NCBI GenBank assembly: GCA_024277255.1
Contig: JAJRVQ010000179.1
Span: 30,436 to 94,435 of the forward strand
DNA: 64,000 bases
Source of the DNA: Acidobacteriota bacterium
Lineage (GTDB): Bacteria; Acidobacteriota; Thermoanaerobaculia; Multivoradales; SZUA-115
Reading direction: 5' to 3'
Shown: positions 32,856-42,113 of the stretch, piece by piece
How the letters are laid out: every line of letters begins with the position of its first letter
Position numbering within the stretch: the stretch's first letter is position 1
The notes under the pieces: generated by a model
Seen by the model: only the letters and a program-made list of their open reading frames with translations
Told to the model about the DNA's origin: nothing
Databases searched by the model: none
Position numbers and translations under genes: made by a program

Positions 32856-35800
32856 GTGGCGAAGATCCGCGGCCTCCATTCGACGGCGATGAGACGCAGC
32901 CGTTGCTGGAGCCGGACTCCGAACCCATCGCGGCCGGCGAGCAACAGGAGACCGCTCCCGAGGTGGGCCTGGTGGCCGAAGAGACCGACGGACCTGCCGG
33001 GAAACCTCCGCTGACCAGCTTCACTACCAGTCGCCCGGTGGCGGTCTTCGTCGTCTTTCTGGCGGCGGTCGTCTTCGGCCTCTTCTCGTACAAGCAGCTC
33101 TCCGTCGCCTTGATGCCGGAACTCAGCTATCCGACGCTGACCGTGCGCACCGAGTATCCGGGAGCCGCGCCGGAGGAGGTGGAGAACGACATCAGCCGCC
33201 CGGTCGAGGATGCGCTGAGCGTCATCGGCGGACTGCGCCACATCAGCAGCATCAGCCGGGCCGGAGTCAGCGACGTGGTTCTCGAATTCTCCTGGGATTC
33301 GTCGATGTCCGATGCGGCCCAGGACACGCTTGAGAAGCTCGATCTGGTTTTCCTTCCCGACGAAGCGCAACGGCCGCTGATCCTGCGCTTCGATCCCTCG
33401 CTCGATCCTGTCATGGAGCTGTCGCTGTCTGGCAGCGGCGAGCGCTACGCCGGGGAGGAGGGGTTGCGCCGTCTGCGGCGGTTGGCGGACCTGCAGATCA
33501 AGCGGGCGCTGGAGCCGATCGACGGCGTGGCCGCCGTGCGCGTGCGGGGCGGACTCGAGGAAGAGATTCACATCCTCATCGACGAGGAACAGCTGCGCCG
33601 CACCGGCTTGGCGATCCAGACGGTGATCGACCGGCTGGCCCAAGAGAACGTCAACGTCGCCGGCGGCACGATCAAGGAGGGACGAACCGAATACATGGTG
33701 CGCACCCTCAACGAGTACGAGAACCTGGATCAGATCGGCAACACGGTGATCGCCACCATCCATGGGCGAGAGGTGCGGATCAAGGATCTTGGCGAGGTGG
33801 TCTGGTCGCACAAGGAGCGGCAGATCCTCACCCGGACGGAAGGCGGGCCGAGCGTCCAGATCGACATCTTCAAGGCCGCGGACGCCAACATCGTGGCGCT
33901 GGCCAAGCGGGTCCAGAAGCGGCTGGGCGAACTCGACATCGAAGAAGAGGCGCGCCCTGCATCGGCCGGCGCCGGTGCAAGGGCCGGTGGCCGCGAGAAA
34001 GCCGGCGGCCTTGCGGTCGAACTCTACCGCAACGAGGGCGCGGTGCTGCAGGTCGTCGCCGATCGCTCGCTGTTCATCGAGAGTTCGATCAACGAAGTGG
34101 TGTGGGCAGCGATCTTCGGCGGTCTGTTTGCGATTCTCATCCTCTTCCTCTTCCTGCGCAATGTGCTGTCCACGGCGATTGTGGCCCTGTCGATTCCGAT
34201 CTCACTGCTGGTCACCTTCGCGCCCCTCAATGTGATGGGCGTGTCGCTCAACATCATGTCGCTGGGCGGTTTAGCCCTGGGCATCGGAATGCTGGTCGAT
34301 TCGTCGATCGTGGTTCTGGAATCGATTTTCCGTTGTCGCGAGGAGGGCGATGGGTTGCGGCAAGCGGCGGTACGGGGGACGCTCGAAGTGCGCGGCGCCG
34401 TCATCGCATCGACGCTGACCTCGATCGCCGTCTTCCTGCCGATGGTCTTTGTCGAAGGAATCGCCGGCCAGGCCTTCGGTGATCTCGGGTTGGCGGTGGT
34501 GGTTTCGCTGCTGGTCTCGCTGGCGGTGGCCGTCTTCTTGATCCCGATGCTGGCCAGCCGTAAAGGAATTAAGGTCGCCATGGGCCCCATCGACGAGGGT
34601 CTGTCCTCTTCCTTCTGGCGCCCCGCCAGCTTGTTCTTCGTCGCCGGGGAGGTACCGCGGTTGGCGAAATGGTGGGCCGGCAGTGCGGCCGATCGGCTGG
34701 CACGCGGCCTCGGTTGGCTGCTCAGGTTGATTCCGTTCGTGCTCGGGATGGTTCTCCTCGTGGTCATGGTGGTCCTCGGGTTGGTGCTCGAAATTGCCGC
34801 CAAGACGGTTGTCGCCCTCTTCTTCCTGCTCGCCTTGTTCTGGCGCTACGCGGTGCGTTGGTGGCTGCTGCCCTCGCTCAAGTTGATCTTCGCTGGGCCG
34901 TTGAGGTTGACCGAGCTGCTCTTGGGAAACCTCCAGCGCGGCTATCCGCCGGTGGTGCGCTGGACGGTGCGCCACGGTGGCTTCATGGCGGTGATCACCT
35001 TGCTGATCTTCGCCGCGACGGTGTGGACGGCTTCCCAGCTGGGAAGCGAGCTGCTGCCGGAGGTGCATCAAGGCGAAGTGACCTTCGAGGTGGCGCTGCC
35101 GGTGGGGACTCCGCTGGAAGAGACCGAGGCCGCCCTGGCTCCGGTGGAACAGGCGATCCTCTCCGCCCGCGAGCACATCGCTTCGCTGATCATGACCGTC
35201 GGCTTCGACCCGGAAAGTTCGCAGCGTTCCGATGAGGGCGAGCACACGGCTCGTTTCAAGGTGCTGTTGGAGAACTCCGATCCGCGCGTCGAGGCGTTGG
35301 TGGTCAACAGGATCCGGGGTTTCCTCAACGAAGTTCCGGACATCGAGGCGCGCGTCGTACGACCGGTGCTGTTCAGTTCGAAGACGCCGATCGAAGTCGA
35401 GGTCTATGGCGACAGTCTGCGGCGGCTCAAAGAGTTGACCGCTCAGGGGCGCGAGGTGATCGCGGCGATGCCGGAGCTGGCCGACGTCGAGTCTTCGTTG
35501 AAGAGCGGAGCGCCGGAGGTGCAGATCGTCTACGACCGCGACCTGCTGGCCCGGTACGGTCTCAACATCCGCCAGGTCGCAGAACTGGTGCGCAACCAGG
35601 TCAAAGGATTCGAGGCGACGCGATTCAACTTGAAGGACCGGCGCGTGCCGATCCTGGTGCGCCTCGGTGCCGAGGATCGCGAGACGGTGGCCGATGTGTC
35701 GAGTATGACGGTCAATCCCTCCGGGGATCGCTCCATACCCCTGTCGGCGGTCGCCGCGGTCACCCTCGGCGAGGGACCGAGCGAAGTACGGCGGATCGAC

Positions 35801-36583
35801 GGCCGCCGCGCCGCACTGATCAACGCCAATATCGCCCAAGGTTCCCTCGGTGGCGCGGTCGAGCGGCTCGACGAAGTACTCGGCTCAGAGTTGGAATGGC
35901 CGGCCGATATGACCTACCTGATCGCCGGTCAGAACCAGGAGTGGGAACAAAGCCGGGGAAGCCTGTTCTTGGCTCTCGCCCTGTCGATCTTCCTGGTCTA
36001 CGTGATCATGGCGGCACAGTTCGAATCGCTGGTCCAGCCTCTGGTGATCATGTTCACCATTCCACTGGCCTTCTTCGGCACCATGGTGGCCTTGTGGATG
36101 TTGGAGATCAGCCTGTCGGTGGTGGTCTTCCTCGGCATGATCATGCTGGCCGGGATCGTGGTCAACAACGCCATCGTGCTCGTCGACTACATCAACGTCT
36201 TGCGCCGTCGCGGCCTGGCCGTCGAGGAGGCGATCATCACCGCGGGCAAGGTCCGGTTGCGACCGATCCTGATGACCACCGCCACCACGGTGCTGGGTCT
36301 GCTGCCGATGGCGTTGAGGCTGGGTGACGGCGCCGAGATCCGCACCCCGATGGCGGTGGCCGTGATCAGCGGCTTGATCACCTCGACCGCCTTGACCCTG
36401 CTGATCATCCCCGCCTTCTATGCTCTTTTCGACCGTTTGCGCCGCCGGCTGTTCGGCGGTGCGGAGGCGATGGAGGGCGAAGAAACTATCGAGTCCGCCG
36501 AGGACGTTGCGGCGATTCCGCCACTCCCCGATTCTGCACTCCCCGACACGGTACTGACCGACCCAGAACCGAGCACACCATGA
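32852..36583 (+). CDS. RND family efflux permease 1 (HAE1-like, with extra membrane insertion)
   Basis: Proton-driven inner-membrane exporter of 1243 residues, about 200 longer than AcrB. It has an acidic cytoplasmic N-tail of ~55 residues, TM1 (VAVFVVFLAAVVFGLFSY), porter domains and the TM4 motif GLALGIGMLVDSSIVVLES with one Asp. The repeat-2 equivalent is FLGMIMLAGIVVNNAIVLVDY. Between TM6 and TM7 is an unusual insertion (about residues 600-690) with two further hydrophobic stretches (IPFVLGMVLLVVMVVLGLVLEI, VVALFFLLALFWRY). A second oddity is the Ala/Gly-rich loop ASAGAGARAGGREKAGG near residue 370. It is translationally coupled on both sides (GTGA with the adaptor, ATGA with permease 2). 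Confidence 0.92.
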   Translation: MSGEDPRPPFDGDETQPLLEPDSEPIAAGEQQETAPEVGLVAEETDGPAGKPPLTSFTTSRPVAVFVVFLAAVVFGLFSYKQLSVALMPELSYPTLTVRTEYPGAAPEEVENDISRPVEDALSVIGGLRHISSISRAGVSDVVLEFSWDSSMSDAAQDTLEKLDLVFLPDEAQRPLILRFDPSLDPVMELSLSGSGERYAGEEGLRRLRRLADLQIKRALEPIDGVAAVRVRGGLEEEIHILIDEEQLRRTGLAIQTVIDRLAQENVNVAGGTIKEGRTEYMVRTLNEYENLDQIGNTVIATIHGREVRIKDLGEVVWSHKERQILTRTEGGPSVQIDIFKAADANIVALAKRVQKRLGELDIEEEARPASAGAGARAGGREKAGGLAVELYRNEGAVLQVVADRSLFIESSINEVVWAAIFGGLFAILILFLFLRNVLSTAIVALSIPISLLVTFAPLNVMGVSLNIMSLGGLALGIGMLVDSSIVVLESIFRCREEGDGLRQAAVRGTLEVRGAVIASTLTSIAVFLPMVFVEGIAGQAFGDLGLAVVVSLLVSLAVAVFLIPMLASRKGIKVAMGPIDEGLSSSFWRPASLFFVAGEVPRLAKWWAGSAADRLARGLGWLLRLIPFVLGMVLLVVMVVLGLVLEIAAKTVVALFFLLALFWRYAVRWWLLPSLKLIFAGPLRLTELLLGNLQRGYPPVVRWTVRHGGFMAVITLLIFAATVWTASQLGSELLPEVHQGEVTFEVALPVGTPLEETEAALAPVEQAILSAREHIASLIMTVGFDPESSQRSDEGEHTARFKVLLENSDPRVEALVVNRIRGFLNEVPDIEARVVRPVLFSSKTPIEVEVYGDSLRRLKELTAQGREVIAAMPELADVESSLKSGAPEVQIVYDRDLLARYGLNIRQVAELVRNQVKGFEATRFNLKDRRVPILVRLGAEDRETVADVSSMTVNPSGDRSIPLSAVAAVTLGEGPSEVRRIDGRRAALINANIAQGSLGGAVERLDEVLGSELEWPADMTYLIAGQNQEWEQSRGSLFLALALSIFLVYVIMAAQFESLVQPLVIMFTIPLAFFGTMVALWMLEISLSVVVFLGMIMLAGIVVNNAIVLVDYINVLRRRGLAVEEAIITAGKVRLRPILMTTATTVLGLLPMALRLGDGAEIRTPMAVAVISGLITSTALTLLIIPAFYALFDRLRRRLFGGAEAMEGEETIESAEDVAAIPPLPDSALPDTVLTDPEPSTP

Positions 36584-39500
36584 AGACCGAACGATATTCT
36601 CGCTGGGAAGCCCTGCTGCCTCGTTTTTCACTCAACCGGCGGGTGACCGTGTTGGTTCTGCTGGCCTCGACGGTGGTGATTGGAGTCGTGGCGACGCTGG
36701 GCATTCCGCTCGAGATGTTTCCGGCCGGCTACACCGAACCCTTCCTCTCCGTGCGAGCGCCGTGGCGCGATGCGCCGGCACCGGAGGTCCTGGACAAGGT
36801 GGTTCTACCGCTCGAAGAGGAGCTCTCCACCGTGCGCGGCCTCGATCGCATCGTCTCGGTGGCCAGAACCGGTAGTGGCAGCTGCTATCTCACCTTCAAG
36901 CTAGGCACCGACATGTCCATCGCCTACCGCGAGGTGCGCGACCGCATCGAACGGGCCAAGGCGCGCTTGCCCGAGGATGTGGACCGGGTCCTCATTCGCA
37001 AACATGACACTTCTGGCATTCCGGTGGCGGTGGTGGGCGTGGCGATCGATCCGGGGCTGTCCAATACCTATGACTTGATTCAGAACGAAGTGGTCTTGCG
37101 CCTGCAGCGCATCGACGGCGTGGCCAATGTCGAAGTCAACGGGCTGGAAGAAAAAGAGATCCTGATCGAGCTGGATCGCCAGCGTACGGCGGCCAGCGGG
37201 CTCAACATCTATCAGTTGGCCCAGCAGCTGGGCGGCGACAACTTCAGCCTGTCGAGCGGCAGTGTGATCGCCGGAGACAAGAAGCTGCTGCTGCGTTCGG
37301 TGGCGCGCTACGCCGACGTCGAGGCGCTGCGGGCTCTACCCGTGGCGCCCAATGTGCGGCTGGGCGATATCGCCACCATCAAGTACGAAGAGCCGGAGAA
37401 GAAATATCGGATTCGAGTCAACTCGATGCCGGCGGTCGCGGTGGAGGTGCAGAAGGAGGGGGATGCCAATACCCTCGAGGTCAGCCGGGCGGTCGCCGCT
37501 GAGGTGGAGCGGATCAGGCAGAACCCACGCCTCGGCGACACCGACATGGCCGTGCTGATGGATCAGGGCAAGATCATCGTCGAGTCTCTCACCGGTCTCT
37601 TGGACAACGGCCGGGTGGGCGCGTTGCTGGCCATCGCCGTACTGTTCTTCTTCCTGCGCCGCGTGCGGATGACCTTGATCATCACCCTGTCGATCCCTTT
37701 GTCGATCCTGGTCGCACTGATCGTGATGTACTTCGCCGAAGAGACCCTCAACATCCTGTCGTTGCTCGGCCTGATGATCTGCGTCGGGCTACTGGTCGAC
37801 AACTCGGTCGTGGTGGCGGAGAACATCTACCGCCTGCACCGCTCCGGCCTCTCCCGCCGCGAGTCCTGCCTGCAAGGAGCCGGTGAGATTGCACTCGCCA
37901 TCACCATGGCCACCTTGACCACGATGGCGGTCTTTCTGCCCGTCTCGCTGGTCGAGGGCCAGGGCCAGTTCTTCTTGCAGCGGTTGACCATTCCGATCGC
38001 CGTCTCGCTGGCGGCCTCCCTGCTGGTGGCCTTGGTCTTCGTGCCGCTGTCGGTCTACCTCACCTTGCCGCAGCGGGCCAACGGCAACGGCCATGGCCGC
38101 TTTTCGCTGGCCCACAAGAAGGTCAACCGGCTTCTCGGCCGCCTCTACGAGGTGACATTCGGTCGCTTGAACGACGGCTACAGCCGGCTCTTGGGGGTAG
38201 CCCTCAGACCCTGGCGTTGGCTTTACCTGGCCGTTGTTCTCACCGCCTTCTTCTTCACCGTTTCTGCTCTCCTCGGCTCGAAGACGGTGGAGTTTCAGAT
38301 GGCCGACGAGGAGGAGCGGGGCGGCTTCGAGGTCGATGTCGAGATGCCGCAGAGCAATACCTATGAGGAATCCGAGGCTTTCTTCGATGAGATCGAGGAC
38401 AAGTTGGAAGGGATCAAGGACGAACTCGGCCTCGATGGATTCTATTTCTGGCACGCTGTGACCTACGGCGAGATCCAGGGCTGGTTCGAGACTCCGCGTG
38501 TGGTCGATGTCTCTCCACGCCAGGCGGCCGAACGGTTCCTCGAAGTGCTACCCGAGCGGCCGGGCGTGAAGTACTTTGTCAACGACGAAGAGGGCGAAGA
38601 CGACGACGACAAGACGATCCAGAGCTTCACCATCTATGGCGACGAACCGGAGCAGCTCGAAACGGTGGCCGAGGAGTTGGAACCGCTGTTCAGCGGCGTC
38701 GAGGGAGTTCTGGCAGTGCGCAAGAGCGGCCAGGAGCCCTTGCGCGAGTTGGCGCTGGTGGTCGACCGCAACCGGGCGCAGCGCCAGCAGATCAACCCGA
38801 CGACGATCGCCGGGATGGTTGGTTATGCCCTGCGCGGCCAGGCGCTGCCCAAGTACTACGCGGATGGGCGGGAGATCCCAGTTCGAGTGCGCTTCCAGGA
38901 GCAAGACCGTGAGAGTCTCAGCCAGCTGGCGGATTTCGACGTACCGACCGAGCAAGGTGATTTTGTCTCTCTCGCCTCGGTGACGGATGTGCGCTACCTG
39001 CCGTCGGCCAAGCGCATCGTGCGGCGGAACAAACGACTGTCCCGAACGATCACTCTGGAACTGGAGGAGGGCAAGGAGAAGGAGACCCGCGCTCGCTTGA
39101 CGGCGGTGGCCGCGGGGATCGATCTGCCGGAAGGGCTCTCCTTCGGTGCTGCATCACGGCGCGGTACGGACAACGAGGACATGCAGGCGATGTCCCTGGC
39201 CTTGGTGCTTTCGATCGCCTTCGTCTTCTTGCTCATGGCTTTCCTGTTCGAGAGCTTCGTCTTGCCGTTGTCGATCATCATGACGATTCCGCTGGCTCTC
39301 ATCGGCGTGGTCTGGGCCCACTTCTTGAGCGGCAAGAACATCGATTTCTTGGGTGTGATCGGCATGGTGTTGCTGGTCGGCGTGGTGGTCAACAACGGCA
39401 TCGTGCTCATCGACTATGTGAACCGGCTCCGCCGTGAGGGTATCGAGCGCACCGCCGCGATCGTCCAGGCGGCGCACGATCGGTTCCGCCCGATCATGAT

Positions 39501-39765
39501 GACCGCGATGACGACGATCTGCGGCATGATCCCGCTGACCTTGGGCGGGACCTCCAGCATCGGCATGTCCTACAAGAGCTTCGGCCTGACGCTGATCGGT
39601 GGCCTCTCTTCGGCGACGCTGCTGACCCTGCTGGTGGTGCCGGTCTTCTACGCCCTGTTCGACGATATCCGCCACCTATCCAGCGCCGCGATGCGCAGCG
39701 CGTTGAGGCTTGGCGGTCCCAAGGGCTCGCCGTCATCCGCACCCTCGCCGGTGCGGGAAGCGTGA
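36580..39765 (+). CDS. RND family efflux permease 2
   Basis: Second RND exporter, 1061 residues, near the normal length. TM1 (VTVLVLLASTVVIGVVATLGIPLEMFP) is followed by porter subdomains, the TM4 motif MICVGLLVDNSVVVAENIYRLH, and the repeat-2 counterpart VIGMVLLVGVVVNNGIVLIDYVNRL. A distinctive acidic patch NDEEGEDDDDKT lies near residue 670. It shares the operon with one adaptor and permease 1; in such two-permease systems (for example MdtBC) the pumps can form heteromultimers, which is a possible arrangement here (inference). It ends 13 bp before the convergent sulfatase gene. Confidence 0.92.
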   Translation: MKTERYSRWEALLPRFSLNRRVTVLVLLASTVVIGVVATLGIPLEMFPAGYTEPFLSVRAPWRDAPAPEVLDKVVLPLEEELSTVRGLDRIVSVARTGSGSCYLTFKLGTDMSIAYREVRDRIERAKARLPEDVDRVLIRKHDTSGIPVAVVGVAIDPGLSNTYDLIQNEVVLRLQRIDGVANVEVNGLEEKEILIELDRQRTAASGLNIYQLAQQLGGDNFSLSSGSVIAGDKKLLLRSVARYADVEALRALPVAPNVRLGDIATIKYEEPEKKYRIRVNSMPAVAVEVQKEGDANTLEVSRAVAAEVERIRQNPRLGDTDMAVLMDQGKIIVESLTGLLDNGRVGALLAIAVLFFFLRRVRMTLIITLSIPLSILVALIVMYFAEETLNILSLLGLMICVGLLVDNSVVVAENIYRLHRSGLSRRESCLQGAGEIALAITMATLTTMAVFLPVSLVEGQGQFFLQRLTIPIAVSLAASLLVALVFVPLSVYLTLPQRANGNGHGRFSLAHKKVNRLLGRLYEVTFGRLNDGYSRLLGVALRPWRWLYLAVVLTAFFFTVSALLGSKTVEFQMADEEERGGFEVDVEMPQSNTYEESEAFFDEIEDKLEGIKDELGLDGFYFWHAVTYGEIQGWFETPRVVDVSPRQAAERFLEVLPERPGVKYFVNDEEGEDDDDKTIQSFTIYGDEPEQLETVAEELEPLFSGVEGVLAVRKSGQEPLRELALVVDRNRAQRQQINPTTIAGMVGYALRGQALPKYYADGREIPVRVRFQEQDRESLSQLADFDVPTEQGDFVSLASVTDVRYLPSAKRIVRRNKRLSRTITLELEEGKEKETRARLTAVAAGIDLPEGLSFGAASRRGTDNEDMQAMSLALVLSIAFVFLLMAFLFESFVLPLSIIMTIPLALIGVVWAHFLSGKNIDFLGVIGMVLLVGVVVNNGIVLIDYVNRLRREGIERTAAIVQAAHDRFRPIMMTAMTTICGMIPLTLGGTSSIGMSYKSFGLTLIGGLSSATLLTLLVVPVFYALFDDIRHLSSAAMRSALRLGGPKGSPSSAPSPVREA

Positions 39766-39778
39766 GCATTCGGTCCGG

Positions 39779-41179
39779 CTAGTTCAGGTAGCCCAAGGCT
39801 CTCAACTTCTCCTCTTCCTCCGCCGACAGCTCGACTTCGTCGGCTTGCCTACCGGCGTGTTCGAGGTAGTCGAGCCAGCCTTGGAGATCGCTCTCCAGCG
39901 ATAGGAAGTTCTGGAGTTCGCCGGTCTGCGCCAGGCGGGCGGTGAGGTTTTCCTCCTCGCCGGGGTCGGCTTGGAGGTTGTAGAAGAAGCGTTCGCCGGA
40001 GGTCAGTCGGTGGATTATCTTGTGGTCGGGGCTGATGGCGGCGCGGTACATCCCCCAGTCGGTTTCACTGAACACGGTGCGCGGGGAAGGTTCAGCGTTG
40101 GGAGTGTCGGCCAGCAGGCTATGGCCGGCTATGGGATGGTCGGGGGCGATCCCCAGGTAGTCGAGGACGGTGGGGAAGAGGTCGATCAGGGCGACCGGAG
40201 TCTCGACGGCGGTGCCGCGCCAGGACCTCTCGGGCCAGCCGCTGCGAGGGGCGGTGGCGGTGGGCCGGTAGTCGGGATAGGAGACGATCAGCGGCACGTG
40301 GATCAGCTCGTTGTAGAGACTGCCGCCGTGGCCGACGGTCTTGCGTTCCAGGAACTCCTCGCCGTGGTCGGCGGTGAACAGGATCAGCGTGTCGTCGGTG
40401 AGGCCGAGTTGCTCGAAGCCGTCGAGCAGGGCACCGATCCAACGGTCGGTGAAGGCGATCTCGGAGTCGTAGAGGTCGAAGAGGTACTCGACGTCGCGCG
40501 GCCCCAACCCGGGGATGAGCTTCAGCAAATCGGTGTAGACCATCGCCGAGCGCAGCGGGCCGCCGTAGGGCCGGGCTGGGTCGAGGAAGGAGAACTCCGG
40601 GTGGTCGATGTAGTCGTAGTGCGGGTCGAAGTAGTGGACGAAGAGGAAGAACGGTTCATCGCGGTGGTCGCGGGCGAAGGTGAGCGCGGCCTCGGTGACG
40701 TCGGGTGAGGTGATCGCGTCGTGGTCTCTGGCGTTGCTCTCGTCGAAATGGTCGAATCCCTGGTCGAAGTTCCACTTCGAGCCGAGGAAATGGTGGCTGA
40801 CGACTGCGCCCGTGGCGTAGCGGTGTTGTTTCAGCACTTCGGCCAGCAGCACCTGGTCCTCGCTCAGCGAGTCGGGCTCCGCCCGGATGCCGAGCACCGA
40901 TGGATACTGCGAGGTGAGCAGCGCGCCGATCGACGGCGTGGTCCACGGCGCCTGGCTGTAGGCGTGGGTGTAGAGGACGCCCCGCGCGGCCAGTTGGTCG
41001 ATATTCGGCGAGGTGGGGCGCTGATGGCCATAGACGCCCAAGCGGTCGGCGCGCAGAGTGTCGACCACGATCAGCAGGACGTTGGGCGGCTCTTGGTGCT
41101 GGCGCGTGCAGGCCGCGGCCAGGAGAAGCAGGGGCAAGAGCAGGGTGAGAAGCAGTGGTGCGCGGCGACGGAGGATCAT
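39779..41179 (-). CDS. Sulfatase-superfamily lipoprotein with Thr at the formylglycine position
   Basis: Alkaline-phosphatase-superfamily hydrolase of 466 residues. A lipoprotein signal peptide (LLLLAAAC, Cys24) precedes the catalytic domain. Metal-binding segments are NVLLIVVDTLRADRLGVYGH at the N-terminus and LILFTADHGEEFLE later, and GHGGSLYNELIHVPLIV follows. The usual C/S-x-P-S/A-x-R site reads TTPSIGALLTS: Thr80 stands where Cys or Ser would be matured to formylglycine, and the Arg is missing. The protein may therefore use Thr directly, as phosphoethanolamine transferases and LtaS do, and not act as a true sulfatase. It is coupled to the alpha/beta hydrolase by ATGA and ends convergently with the RND operon. 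Confidence 0.85.
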   Translation of the reverse strand: MILRRRAPLLLTLLLPLLLLAAACTRQHQEPPNVLLIVVDTLRADRLGVYGHQRPTSPNIDQLAARGVLYTHAYSQAPWTTPSIGALLTSQYPSVLGIRAEPDSLSEDQVLLAEVLKQHRYATGAVVSHHFLGSKWNFDQGFDHFDESNARDHDAITSPDVTEAALTFARDHRDEPFFLFVHYFDPHYDYIDHPEFSFLDPARPYGGPLRSAMVYTDLLKLIPGLGPRDVEYLFDLYDSEIAFTDRWIGALLDGFEQLGLTDDTLILFTADHGEEFLERKTVGHGGSLYNELIHVPLIVSYPDYRPTATAPRSGWPERSWRGTAVETPVALIDLFPTVLDYLGIAPDHPIAGHSLLADTPNAEPSPRTVFSETDWGMYRAAISPDHKIIHRLTSGERFFYNLQADPGEEENLTARLAQTGELQNFLSLESDLQGWLDYLEHAGRQADEVELSAEEEEKLRALGYLN

Positions 41180-42030
41180 GGTGGCGGGTAGTTCCGGTCG
41201 GCGTTTGCGAAGTGGGCGAGCAACAGGCGATTGAGCGGTCCGGCCAACTCTAGCGTCAGCCCGTGAGCGCCTTGTGGGAAGCAGACCAGCCGCGAACCCG
41301 GAATGCTGCGCTGGAGTTTTTCGCTCTGCTTGGGGTGGATCAAGATGTCTTTCTTGCCCTGCACGATCAGGGTGGGGAGACCGTCGAGCCGTGGTAGGCG
41401 TGAGTGAGCCCTGAAACGCCAGACAGCGTGGAGCTGGGAGAGCGTCGAGGAGAGGTTGGGGCGACGGCCGAGAACGGGACGCATGGCACGGCTGAGTTCA
41501 GCTCGGTTCGTCGCCCGCCGGTAGCTGGGTGAGAAGAGGATCTGCTGGAGTGCGGCGAGCCTGCCGTCGCTGCCACGCAGCTGAGCGGCCAACAGCCAGC
41601 GAAGGGCTTGCGGCGAACTGAGCGATGCCGTGAAGCCGCCACCGTGGGTGCAGATCAGAGCCAGGCTGCGCACTCGCCGGCGGTGGCGCAGTGCCGTGGC
41701 TTGGGCGATCATGCCGCCCATCGAAACGCCGACCAGATGGGCATCCGCCCAACCCAGCTGGTCGAGGAGCGCAACCACGTCGTCGGCAAACAGCTCCATG
41801 CGGTAGAACCCCGGTCTTGCTCGGGTCTGCCCGACACCGCGGTTGTCGAAGGTGAGCACCCGGTGCGCCGCGGACAGGGCCGGCAACTGCGGCGCCCAGG
41901 CTGTCGCCGGGAAGCCGAGCCCCATGATCAACACTACCGGTGAACCACTCTCGCCCGACGCCTGGTAGGCGAGCGAGGTGTCTGGATCCGAGAGGTGGAG
42001 ATAGGGCATGGCGGGGCACCGTGGCCGCAT
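41176..42030 (-). CDS. Alpha/beta hydrolase
   Basis: A 284-residue alpha/beta-fold hydrolase. It shows the oxyanion region VVLIMGLGFPATAW, the strand RVLTFDNRGVGQT, the nucleophile elbow LVGVSMGGMIAQATA with the catalytic Ser, and late His in CFPQGAHGLTLE. The Asp is probably in GKKDILIHPKQ. The ATG at 42030 has AGGA seven bases upstream; an ATG at 42009 (MPYLHLSDPD) lies nearer the fold and is an alternative. No signal peptide, so cytosolic. First gene of a two-gene unit with the sulfatase-like lipoprotein. Substrate not predictable; esterase or lactonase activity are both possible. Confidence 0.88.
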   Translation of the reverse strand: MRPRCPAMPYLHLSDPDTSLAYQASGESGSPVVLIMGLGFPATAWAPQLPALSAAHRVLTFDNRGVGQTRARPGFYRMELFADDVVALLDQLGWADAHLVGVSMGGMIAQATALRHRRRVRSLALICTHGGGFTASLSSPQALRWLLAAQLRGSDGRLAALQQILFSPSYRRATNRAELSRAMRPVLGRRPNLSSTLSQLHAVWRFRAHSRLPRLDGLPTLIVQGKKDILIHPKQSEKLQRSIPGSRLVCFPQGAHGLTLELAGPLNRLLLAHFANADRNYPPP

Positions 42031-42113
42031 GGAGCGGTCCTGGTTGGGCGAGGCTCAATTTACTTTGTGGAGTCGGCTCTACCAAGAGTATGACAACCGG
42101 TACACTGGCGCCC

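Noticed and set aside
34271-35839. 522-codon minus-strand ORF
   Set aside because: Antisense to RND permease 1, Gln/His/Arg-rich with no domain; the sense strand encodes a well-conserved family.
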